Below, one piece after another: positions 56,753 through 64,000 of a DNA stretch of 64,000 nucleotides. A program made the position numbers and the translations under genes. The notes below the pieces were generated by a model. That model ran no database searches. It was not told the origin of the DNA and worked only from the letters and a program-made list of their open reading frames with translations. This DNA comes from Shinella sp. CPCC 101442. Lineage in GTDB: Bacteria; Pseudomonadota; Alphaproteobacteria; Rhizobiales; Rhizobiaceae. The stretch covers positions 558,001-622,000 of the forward strand of contig NZ_JALIQS010000001.1 of assembly GCF_024704725.1 (NCBI RefSeq). Reading direction: 5' to 3'. Numbering within the stretch: position 1 is the first letter of the stretch; each line of letters starts with the position of its first letter.

Positions 56753-58009
56753 TCAGAACATCGGCGGCATGCGGTTGTTGCGCCGCGAATTGCGCGCCGA
56801 CGCATCGCCCGCCGAACCGGCGGTGACGACGACCTTGTCGCCTTCCGCAAGCCCGCTCTTCACCTCGACGCTGACGCGATTGCGGATACCGGTCTCGACC
56901 TTGCGCACTTCCGTCGCGCCCGAAGCGGTGACGACCGTGACTTCCGCCCCATCCTGCTTGCTCGCGACCGCGCCGGCCGGCACAAGCAGCACGTCGCGCG
57001 CGGCGGCCTGCACGAAGAAGACCTGCGCGCTCATCGACATCATCAGTTCGCCGTCCGGGTTCGGAACGTCGAACAGCGCATTGTAGAGAACGACATTGTT
57101 CTCGACCGTCGGCGTCGGCTCGATCTGCCGGAGCGTTCCCGTGAAGCGTTTTCCCGGCTGGCCGAGTAGGGTGAAATAGGCTTCCATGCCCACCTTCAGC
57201 CGGCTGACATCGGCCTCCGACACCTCGGCCCGCACGGTCATCGTCGAGAGGTCGGCGATGGTGACGATGGTCGGCGCGCTCTGCACGGCATTCAGCGTCT
57301 GGCCTTCCTTGACGGGATTGGAGACGACCGTGCCCGCCATCGGCGCATAGATTTTCGTGTAGCCGAGATCCACCTCGTCACCGGCGAGCGTCGCCTGCTG
57401 CTTGCGGATCTGCGCCTCCGTGGCGTTGACATCGGCTTCTGCTGCGGCGAGGTCCGCGATGGCCTGGTCGAGCGCCTGCTTGGCGGCGGCATTGCCGGCC
57501 ACGAGGTTGCGCTGACGGGCAATGTTGGCCTGTTTCAGCGCAAGCTGCGCCTTCTTGGAGTCGAGCTGCGCCTGGAGGTTCGCCAGTTCCGCGCGGTTGA
57601 TCTCGATACGGTTCTCGATGGTCGCCGGGTCCATCTCGGCGAGCAGCTGATCCTTCTTAACGGTATCGCCGATCACCACATGCAGCGTCTTCAGCTGACC
57701 GGAAACCTGCGCGCCGGCATCGACGGATTTCACCGCCTCGAGCGTGCCCACCGCCGTCACTGCATTTTCGATATCGCCGCGCATGACGGCCTGCGTGATG
57801 ACAGCCGTCGAGGTCTCCGCCGGGGCATAGGCGCGCCAGCCGTAATAGCCCGCGCCGGCGAGCACGGCGATGACCGGCAGCCAGAACCAGGCGCGCGAGC
57901 GGCGCTTTCTGCGCGCGGGTGGCACCGCACCGGGCATGAAGGTGACATTCGTGTGCCCGGCCTGATCGGCGGGCTTTTCATCCATTTTCGGTCGTACGGT
58001 TTTGGTCAT
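56753..58009 (-). CDS. MacA-type periplasmic adaptor (RND/HlyD fold)
   Basis: 418 residues from ATG 58009, which has GGGA seven bases upstream; a second ATG lies two codons earlier. An N-terminal membrane anchor near residues 39-58 ([18 protein letters not shown]), a lipoyl/hairpin region with coiled-coil heptads around 120-210 and a beta-barrel domain, ending in an Arg/Asn-rich tail. It links MacB to the outer membrane channel. No TolC gene is in the window. A 17-bp palindrome lies 104 bp upstream and may be an operator. Confidence 0.93.
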   Translation of the reverse strand: MTKTVRPKMDEKPADQAGHTNVTFMPGAVPPARRKRRSRAWFWLPVIAVLAGAGYYGWRAYAPAETSTAVITQAVMRGDIENAVTAVGTLEAVKSVDAGAQVSGQLKTLHVVIGDTVKKDQLLAEMDPATIENRIEINRAELANLQAQLDSKKAQLALKQANIARQRNLVAGNAAAKQALDQAIADLAAAEADVNATEAQIRKQQATLAGDEVDLGYTKIYAPMAGTVVSNPVKEGQTLNAVQSAPTIVTIADLSTMTVRAEVSEADVSRLKVGMEAYFTLLGQPGKRFTGTLRQIEPTPTVENNVVLYNALFDVPNPDGELMMSMSAQVFFVQAAARDVLLVPAGAVASKQDGAEVTVVTASGATEVRKVETGIRNRVSVEVKSGLAEGDKVVVTAGSAGDASARNSRRNNRMPPMF

Positions 58010-58112
58010 CGGCATTCCCGTAGCGAGGCCATGCCTCATCCGTCCCATTCCATCACATGTGGAGCCACACATAGCGGAGGGAAAGCCCAACGCCTCCTTA
58101 TATTTTTGTAAT

Positions 58113-58129
58113 GTTTGCGTTTTGCGAAC
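58113..58129. promoter_or_regulatory. Palindrome upstream of the macA-macB genes
   Basis: GTTTGCGTTTTGCGAAC has arms GTTTGCG/TGCGAAC (5 of 7 positions symmetric). It is in the only non-coding gap before the exporter genes, so it could be the site of an unidentified repressor. Confidence 0.35.
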
Positions 58130-58138
58130 CGAGCGACT

Positions 58139-59044
58139 TTACAGAACGGGCCGGATTGCACCGCGAACAGCCAGCGAGACGGCATAAAGCGACGTCGTCG
58201 CCGTGATGAACAGGCGATGGCCATGGCGGCCGCCGAAGCAGATGTTGGAAACGGTTTCCGGCACGAGAATGCGGCCGAGAGGCCGCCCGTCCGGCGCAAT
58301 GCAATGCACGCCGTCGCCCGCCGAAGACCAGAGATTGCCCGCCGCATCGATCCGCATGCCATCCGCGCAGCCGGGCGAGATCGTGTGGAAGACCTTGCCG
58401 CCCGTCAGCCTCCCGTCGTCCCCGACGTCGAAGGCGCGGATATGGCGTGGATCGTCATGGAACATGCGGCCCGTATCCGCCACGTAGAGGCGTCTTTCAT
58501 CGGGACTGAAGGCCAGGCCGTTCGGGCAGTTGAAATCGGTGAGCACAGCACGGATTTCACCCGAGAGGGCATCGACGCGATAGACGTTGCAGGGCAACTC
58601 CTGCTCTGCGCGCGTACCCTCGTAATCGGAGGCGATGCCGTAATGCGGGTCGGTGAACCAGACCGCGCCGTCCGACGCGACAATCACGTCGTTCGGCGAA
58701 TTGAGCCGCTTGCCCTCGAAACCGTCGGCGATCACGGTGATCGTGCCGTCATGTTCCGTGCGGGTGACGCGGCGCGTGCCGTGCTCGCAGGTCACCAGCC
58801 GGCCTTCCCGGTCGCGCGTGTTGCCGTTCGAGAAGTTCGACGGCTCGCGGAACGTGGTGATGCCCGACGCGGGGCTCCAGCGCAGCATGCGGTCGTTGGG
58901 AATGTCGGAAAACAAGAGGCAATCGTGATCGCCGAACCAGACCGGCCCCTCGACCCAGTCGAAGCCGCCGGCCAGTTTCTTGAGCGGCGCATTGCCGAGC
59001 ACGAAGGTCGAGAATTCGGGCTCTTCCGCAGCAAAAAACGACAT
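58139..59044 (-). CDS. SMP-30/gluconolactonase-family protein
   Basis: 301 residues, a six-bladed propeller of the SMP-30/Gnl/LRE type. Metal-binding landmarks are WVEGPVWF (first Glu), RLNSPNDVIV (Asn, Asp) and NGLAFSPDE (Asn, Asp). Members hydrolyse sugar or other lactones. GGGAG precedes the ATG. The gene stands before the macA-macB genes on the same strand but 129 bp away, so a common transcript is not certain. Confidence 0.9.
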   Translation of the reverse strand: MSFFAAEEPEFSTFVLGNAPLKKLAGGFDWVEGPVWFGDHDCLLFSDIPNDRMLRWSPASGITTFREPSNFSNGNTRDREGRLVTCEHGTRRVTRTEHDGTITVIADGFEGKRLNSPNDVIVASDGAVWFTDPHYGIASDYEGTRAEQELPCNVYRVDALSGEIRAVLTDFNCPNGLAFSPDERRLYVADTGRMFHDDPRHIRAFDVGDDGRLTGGKVFHTISPGCADGMRIDAAGNLWSSAGDGVHCIAPDGRPLGRILVPETVSNICFGGRHGHRLFITATTSLYAVSLAVRGAIRPVL

Positions 59045-59184
59045 CCCGTTACTCCCATTTTAAAACCGGACCGCCGCAGGATAACGATCGAAACGCGCCG
59101 GGCAAGATCGGCCAAGAAACGCCTTCGTTTCCCCACAGGCTGACTGTATCGTGCCGCGTATCAGCTGATTTGAAGGATTTGGAA

Positions 59185-59769
59185 ATGGACGTCGTATTTT
59201 CTCCGGAGCTCACCATTTGCGGCATCGAGGAGCTGCCCGGCCAGAGCGCCCGGAACGTAACCCACGTGCTCTCGCTGCTCGATCCGGAACTGCCCGAGCT
59301 CGAGGCTTTTCAAAGCTACGGCAAGCACCTGCGCACGACGCTGCGTTTCCATGACATCATCGCCGACCTGCCCGAACGCGTGCGGCCGCGGCCCGATCAC
59401 GTCGAATCGATCCTCGCCTTCGGTCAGGATTTCCTGAACCGCCAGGAGCGGGAAGCGCCGAGCCATCTGCTCGTCCACTGCCATATGGGCATCTCCCGCT
59501 CGACGGCCGCCATGCTGACCCTTATGGCGCAGGGCAATCCGGACGAGGAGGCCGAGAACCTCTTCACCCGCCTCGCCGTCATTCGTCCGCAAGCCTGGCC
59601 GAACTCGCAGATGATCGGCTTTGCCGACGAGCAGCTCGGCCGCAAGGGCGACCTCACCGCAGCGCTGCGCCGCCACTACGGCAGGCAGATCCGCAAGCAG
59701 CCGCAATATACCGAATGGATGACCAAGCTCGGCCGCCAGGCAGAGCTCGATATGGCGATCCTCGACTAA
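59185..59769 (+). CDS. Tyrosine phosphatase-family protein
   Basis: 194 residues from ATG 59185 (AAGGA upstream). The protein tyrosine/dual-specificity phosphatase loop is intact: His98-Cys99-x-Met-Gly-x-Ser-Arg105-Ser in HCHMGISRS. A general-acid Asp is probably Asp61 in ADLPERV. No signal peptide or membrane segment, so it is cytoplasmic. The substrate (protein, nucleotide or inositol phosphate) is not evident. The gene stands alone between the divergent SMP-30 gene and a monooxygenase gene. Confidence 0.9.
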   Translation: MDVVFSPELTICGIEELPGQSARNVTHVLSLLDPELPELEAFQSYGKHLRTTLRFHDIIADLPERVRPRPDHVESILAFGQDFLNRQEREAPSHLLVHCHMGISRSTAAMLTLMAQGNPDEEAENLFTRLAVIRPQAWPNSQMIGFADEQLGRKGDLTAALRRHYGRQIRKQPQYTEWMTKLGRQAELDMAILD

Positions 59770-59941
59770 GCATCTCCAGCCGGAGAATGCGGCAAGACAA
59801 AACCCTGGAGCATGTCCGGCTTAGCGGCCACCTAATCAGCGCTGAACCAAACTCTTATGTCGGGTAAAACGGGCTTCCTCTACACCTTTCCCATGTCGCG
59901 GCCGCAAGGGCCGCAGCACCGGAGAGCAAGAGGAAGCCGGC

Positions 59942-61198
59942 ATGTCAGTGGAAAAAGTGGACACGCTCGTCATCGGCGCCGGCCAGGCCGGCGTCGCCAT
60001 GAGCGAGCATCTCGGCAAGCGCGGCGTGCCCCATCTGGTGCTGGAAAAGAACCGTATCGCCGAGAGCTGGCGCACTGCGCGCTGGGACAGCCTCGTCGCC
60101 AACGGCCCCGCCTGGCACGACCGTTTCCCCGGCATGACCTTTCCGGGCCTCGAGGACGACGCTTTCGCCCCGAAGGAACAGGTTGCCGACTATTTCGTCG
60201 CCTATGCGCAGAAGATCAAGGCGCCGATCCGCACCGGCGTCGCGGTCGAGAGCGTATCAAAGCAGGGTGACAGCTTTCGCGTCGAAACATCCGAAGGCGT
60301 GATCGAGGCGAGGAATGTCGTTTCCGCCACCGGCGCCTTCCAGCGCCCCGTCATGCCGGCCCTCGTGCCGGCGGAAGCGGGCCTCACGCAGATCCATTCC
60401 AACACCTACCGCAATCCTGCCCAGATGCCTGAAGGCGCGGTGCTGGTGGTCGGCGCCGGATCCTCCGGCACGCAGATCGCCGACGAGCTTTTGCGTACGG
60501 GAAAACGTGTCTATCTCTCCATCGGCCCGCATGATCGGCCGCCCCGGCGCTATCGCGGCAAGGACTTCTGCTGGTGGCTCGGCGTTCTCGGCATCTGGGA
60601 CCTCAAGGTGCCCGCCCCGAACACCGAGCATGTCACCATCGCCGTCAGCGGCGCCTATGGCGGCAACACCGTCGATTTCCGCCGCCTCGGCAACCGCGGC
60701 ATGGTGCTGCTCGGCCGGGCGGAAACCTTCAAGGACGGCGTGCTGCAGATCGCGCCCGACCTCGCCGACAACATCGCGCGGGGCGATGCCAACCAGCTTT
60801 CGCTGCTCGACCGCGCCGACGCCTATGCCGCAGAAAACAATCTCGACCTGCCGGAAGAGCCGGAGGCCCGCCGCAAGGAGCCGGACCCGGCCTGCGTCAC
60901 CGACCCGATCCTCCAGCTGAACCTCAAGGAGGCCGGCATTACCTCCATCATCTGGGCGACGGGTTATGCGGTCGATTACGGCTGGCTGAAGCTCGACGCG
61001 CTCGACGAAAAGGGGCGGCCAGTGCATGAGCGCGGCGTCTCCAAGGTGCCGGGCCTGTTCTTCGTCGGCCTGCCCTGGCTTTCGCGCCGCGCCTCCTCCT
61101 TCATCTGGGGTTGCTGGCACGATGCGGACTACCTCGCCGGCCACATCGCCGAACACCGCAGCGGCGGAAAGGCCGAGGCCGCAGCCGCGGCCTCCTGA
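59942..61198 (+). CDS. CzcO-like flavin monooxygenase/oxidoreductase
   Basis: 418 residues with two dinucleotide motifs, GAGQAGVAMSEHL near residue 12 (FAD) and GAGSSGTQIADEL near 170 (NADPH), plus ATGYAVDYGWL near the C-terminus. The group includes CzcO/TrkA-like proteins and monooxygenases with short length. GAGGAAG precedes the ATG. It is upstream of a LysR-aldehyde dehydrogenase pair in the same direction, 153 bp away, so it may act on the same compound. The second monooxygenase of this window lies at 49759 and is not a close copy. Confidence 0.9.
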   Translation: MSVEKVDTLVIGAGQAGVAMSEHLGKRGVPHLVLEKNRIAESWRTARWDSLVANGPAWHDRFPGMTFPGLEDDAFAPKEQVADYFVAYAQKIKAPIRTGVAVESVSKQGDSFRVETSEGVIEARNVVSATGAFQRPVMPALVPAEAGLTQIHSNTYRNPAQMPEGAVLVVGAGSSGTQIADELLRTGKRVYLSIGPHDRPPRRYRGKDFCWWLGVLGIWDLKVPAPNTEHVTIAVSGAYGGNTVDFRRLGNRGMVLLGRAETFKDGVLQIAPDLADNIARGDANQLSLLDRADAYAAENNLDLPEEPEARRKEPDPACVTDPILQLNLKEAGITSIIWATGYAVDYGWLKLDALDEKGRPVHERGVSKVPGLFFVGLPWLSRRASSFIWGCWHDADYLAGHIAEHRSGGKAEAAAAAS

Positions 61199-61351
61199 GG
61201 CCATAGACCGCAAGGCGTGGGAGGAGGCGAGCATGCCATGATGCGAGACCAAATTCCCGGCGGTAGCGAACTCGTCCACAGCCCGGAGAGCCACACCCTT
61301 CCCGCGCGCGAAAATCTGTTCCTTAATTGGGGCCTGAACAGGGGAACAGAC

Positions 61352-62311
61352 ATGGCCTTGCGCTTCACACTCCGGCAACTGGAATATCTCGTCGCGGTCG
61401 GGGAATACGGTTCCGTCACCGAGGCTGCCGAACGGGTGAACGTTTCCGCCCCCTCGGTCTCGGCGGCGATCTCGCAGCTGGAAAAGGAATTCGGCATCAC
61501 GCTCTTCGTGCGCCGCCATGCGCATGGACTGTCGCTGACGCAGGCCGGCCATACCTTCGTCGATCAGGCGCGCCAGATTCTCGGTGAAGCCGCCAAGCTC
61601 AATGCGCTCTCCAACGAGCTCACCGGACAGGTGCGCGGCCCGCTGCATGTCGCCTGTCTCGTCACCTTCGCGCAGGCCGTCATCCCGGCGCTGCGCCGCG
61701 CCTTTTCCGATGAATACCCGGATGTCGATTTCTTCCAGTACGAGCGTGATCAGGCGCGCATCCTCGAAGGGCTGCGCATGGCGCGCTTCGACATCGCGCT
61801 TTCCTACGACCTCGACATTCCCGCCGACATCGCCTTCCATGAGCTCGCTGTCCTGCCGCCCTATGCCGTGCTGCACGAGGAGCACCCGCTCGCAGGGCGC
61901 CGGGAGGTGACGATGGAGGACCTCGCGCGCCACCCGATGATCCTGCTCGACCTGCCGCACAGTTCCGCCTATTTCCTCTCGCTCTTCCGCGATGCAGGTC
62001 TCACGCCGCATATCGTCGAGCGCACGCGGGATATGTCAGTCATGCGCGCCATGGTCGCCAATCGCTTCGGCTATTCCATCGCCAATATCCGCCCCGTCTC
62101 CACCTATGCGCTGGATGGTGGCCGGCTCTCCTTCGTGCCGCTGACCGGCAACCTGCGCCCCATGCGCATGGGCATCCTCGCCATGGGCGGCGCCAGCCCG
62201 GCGCTCACCGTGCGGCGCTTCATCGATTTCTGCGGCGAAAAGATCGGCGACATGGTCATGGACCTGCCGGTTTCCGTCGACGCCCATTCAGAACGGAAAG
62301 GCAGTTCATGA
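61352..62311 (+). CDS. LysR-family transcriptional regulator
   Basis: 319 residues from ATG 61352 behind GGGGAACAGAC; the frame is open much further upstream but without a supported start. HTH at about residues 5-62 (YGSVTEAAERVNVSAPSVSAAISQLEKEFG), then a standard substrate-binding domain. The ATGA overlap with the aldehyde dehydrogenase gene (62308-62311) means it is cotranslated with its likely target rather than divergent from it, which is less usual for LysR genes. The effector is unknown. Confidence 0.93.
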   Translation: MALRFTLRQLEYLVAVGEYGSVTEAAERVNVSAPSVSAAISQLEKEFGITLFVRRHAHGLSLTQAGHTFVDQARQILGEAAKLNALSNELTGQVRGPLHVACLVTFAQAVIPALRRAFSDEYPDVDFFQYERDQARILEGLRMARFDIALSYDLDIPADIAFHELAVLPPYAVLHEEHPLAGRREVTMEDLARHPMILLDLPHSSAYFLSLFRDAGLTPHIVERTRDMSVMRAMVANRFGYSIANIRPVSTYALDGGRLSFVPLTGNLRPMRMGILAMGGASPALTVRRFIDFCGEKIGDMVMDLPVSVDAHSERKGSS

Positions 62312-63789
62312 CCACGACCATCGACTGGCGCGCCCGCGCCAAAAACCTGAAATTTCGCAGCGGCGTCTATATCGACGGCCGGTTCCGCGATGCGGCGAAG
62401 GGCGGGCGGTTCGAAACCATCAACCCTGCCAATGCGCAGGTGTTGACGGACGTGGCCCGCGGCACCGCGGAAGACATCGACGCCGCCGTCGCCTCCGCCC
62501 GCCGCGCCTTCAACGACGGCCGCTGGTCGGGCAAGTCACCGGCCGAACGCAAGGAGGTGCTGCTGCGCCTCGCAACCCTCATCCGCGAAAATATCCCGGA
62601 ACTGGCGCTTCTCGAAACCCTCGACGTCGGCAAGCCGATCAGCGACAGCTCGACCATCGATGCGCCCGGCTCGGCCCACTTCTTCCAGTGGCATGCCGAG
62701 GCGATCGACAAGCTCTATGACGAAATCGCCCCCACCGGGCGTGGTGACCTCGCCTTGATCCGCCGCGTGCCGCTCGGCGTCATCGGCGCCGTCGTGCCGT
62801 GGAATTTCCCCCTCGACATGGCGACGTGGAAACTCGCACCGGCGCTCGCCACCGGCAATTCCGTCGTGCTGAAGCCGGCGGAGCAATCGCCGCTCTCCGC
62901 CCTCATGCTGGCGGAACTCGCCTCCGAGGCCGGGCTGCCGGACGGTGTGCTCAACGTCGTGCCCGGCTTTGGCGAGGATGCCGGCCGGGCGCTCGGCCTG
63001 CATCCGGATGTCGATGCGCTGGTGTTTACCGGCTCGACCAAGGTCGGCAAACTCTTCATGACCTATGCTGGGCAGAGCAACATGAAGCAGGTTTGGCTGG
63101 AGACCGGCGGCAAGTCGCCGAGTCTCGTCTTTGCCGATGCCGACCTCGACAAGGCGGCCGAGATGGCGGCCTTCGGCATCCTGTTCAACTCCGGCGAGGT
63201 TTGTTCCGCCAATTCCCGCTTGCTCGTGCACCGCTCCGTGCAGGAGGAATTCACCGCAAAGCTGATCGCGGCAACGGCCGCCTGGCCGCTTGGCGATCCG
63301 CTCGACCCTGCCACCCGCATGGGTCCGCTGGTCGAGAAAGCGCATGCCGACCGCGTGGCTGATTACATCGAGATCGGCCGCTCGGAAGCCCGGCTGGCGC
63401 ATGGCGGCGCGCGCGAGACGCGGGACGGGTCGGATTGCTACATCCAGCCGACGATCTTCAACGAGGTCGCGCCGAATGCCCGCATCGCGCGGGAAGAGAT
63501 CTTCGGCCCCGTGCTCGCCATCACGCCGTTCGACAGCGACGAGGAGGCGTTGAGGATCGCCAATGACAGCGAATACGGCCTCGCCGCCTCGGTCTGGACG
63601 CGGGATCTGTCGCGGGCGCTCTCCGTTTCCGACCGGCTGAATGCCGGCACGGTCTCGGTCAACACGGTCGATGCGCTGTCGGCCATGACGCCATTCGGCG
63701 GCATGAAACAGTCCGGTTTCGGCCGCGACCTGTCGATTCACAGCTTCGACAAGTACTGCGCGCTCAAAACCGTGTGGGTGAAATACTAG
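62308..63789 (+). CDS. Aldehyde dehydrogenase (PuuC/AldH-like)
   Basis: 493 residues, the usual length. Catalytic set: Asn166 (PWNFP), Glu265 (LETGGKSP) and Cys299 (SGEVCSANSR); the nucleotide-binding region TGSTKVGK is also present. It resembles gamma-glutamyl-gamma-aminobutyraldehyde dehydrogenase or other broad aldehyde dehydrogenases. It oxidises an aldehyde to the acid with NAD(P)+. It is translationally coupled to the LysR gene. The remaining 211 bp to the window end show no convincing gene. Confidence 0.94.
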   Translation: MTTTIDWRARAKNLKFRSGVYIDGRFRDAAKGGRFETINPANAQVLTDVARGTAEDIDAAVASARRAFNDGRWSGKSPAERKEVLLRLATLIRENIPELALLETLDVGKPISDSSTIDAPGSAHFFQWHAEAIDKLYDEIAPTGRGDLALIRRVPLGVIGAVVPWNFPLDMATWKLAPALATGNSVVLKPAEQSPLSALMLAELASEAGLPDGVLNVVPGFGEDAGRALGLHPDVDALVFTGSTKVGKLFMTYAGQSNMKQVWLETGGKSPSLVFADADLDKAAEMAAFGILFNSGEVCSANSRLLVHRSVQEEFTAKLIAATAAWPLGDPLDPATRMGPLVEKAHADRVADYIEIGRSEARLAHGGARETRDGSDCYIQPTIFNEVAPNARIAREEIFGPVLAITPFDSDEEALRIANDSEYGLAASVWTRDLSRALSVSDRLNAGTVSVNTVDALSAMTPFGGMKQSGFGRDLSIHSFDKYCALKTVWVKY

Positions 63790-64000
63790 GCACCTGCCCG
63801 CTCCGGCGACACCGCATCGCCCGGATTTCGACCATCGACAGCGCCGGTCCCCTAATGCGTCCTCTTGCGCGAACGGGGATCGGTGTTTGACCCTTCACAA
63901 CCGGCTGAAAATAAACGAGAATTTCTCGACCGTCGGATGCCGGTCGCACCTTCGCGTCCAGATTGAAATCACGCGCCACCACACGGCGAACTCTGATTAG

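Noticed and set aside
63764-63982. 72-codon minus-strand frame at the right edge
   Set aside because: It overlaps the end of the aldehyde dehydrogenase gene and has no ribosome-binding site or recognisable domain.

Overview
The window looks like accessory or catabolic DNA from a high-GC alphaproteobacterium, most likely a member of the Rhizobiaceae (Rhizobium/Ensifer/Shinella-like). The grounds are the many ABC uptake systems each with its own local regulator, divergent katG/oxyR, a CTTGAC-type -35 box, a candidate alphaproteobacterial small RNA, tightly overlapping operons and GC-rich codon use. I saw no rRNA, tRNA, ribosomal-protein genes, replication genes, transposase or CRISPR, so I cannot say whether this is chromosome, chromid or megaplasmid.

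Layout. 1-3390: end of a LysR gene and a D-amino-acid/peptide set (M55 D-aminopeptidase, S58 aminopeptidase/esterase, D-amino acid aminotransferase). 3567-6848: katG and divergent oxyR, then a candidate sRNA (7014-7108). 7111-10366: polyamine-type binding protein, amidase and TetR regulator. 10616-13239: YdeP/FdhF-like molybdoprotein with a small partner. 13306-14435: VOC protein and YafY/WYL regulator sharing an operator-like motif. 14495-22193: one long minus-strand operon (ROK regulator, M20 peptidase, two paralogous binding proteins, CUT2 permease, YhfX-like PLP enzyme, single-domain ATPase). 22504-31641: peptide-type ABC importer, GNAT, GH20 hexosaminidase and a second ROK regulator, best read as chito-oligosaccharide uptake and use. 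31795-35487: YitT-like membrane protein, adenine deaminase and a divergent LysR gene.

35539-42876 is the most unusual part: six minus-strand genes, five of them joined by 4-bp overlaps (KAS III-like enzyme, 3-beta-HSD/OleD-like reductase, metallo-beta-lactamase-fold hydrolase, F390-synthetase-related adenylating enzyme, BioF2/GNAT-like acyltransferase, Rieske oxygenase) facing a convergent ATP-grasp ligase. It reads as a compact pathway for a small acyl-derived metabolite with no PKS or NRPS. I do not recognise it as a characterised cluster.

43171-49707: NUDIX gene, then a LacI regulator divergent from a galactofuranose-type (YtfQRT-YjfF) sugar importer with two operator-like repeats. 49759-54735: flavin monooxygenase, zinc alcohol dehydrogenase and an AcoR-like sigma-54 activator, with a full-consensus sigma-54 promoter and palindromic upstream sites between the activator and the dehydrogenase. 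54805-58009: MacA/MacB exporter. 58139-63789: SMP-30 lactonase, a tyrosine phosphatase, a CzcO-like monooxygenase, and a LysR regulator overlapping an aldehyde dehydrogenase.

A recurring design is that binding-protein genes of the CUT2 importers are followed by strong intercistronic stem-loops, which would give more binding protein than membrane components.
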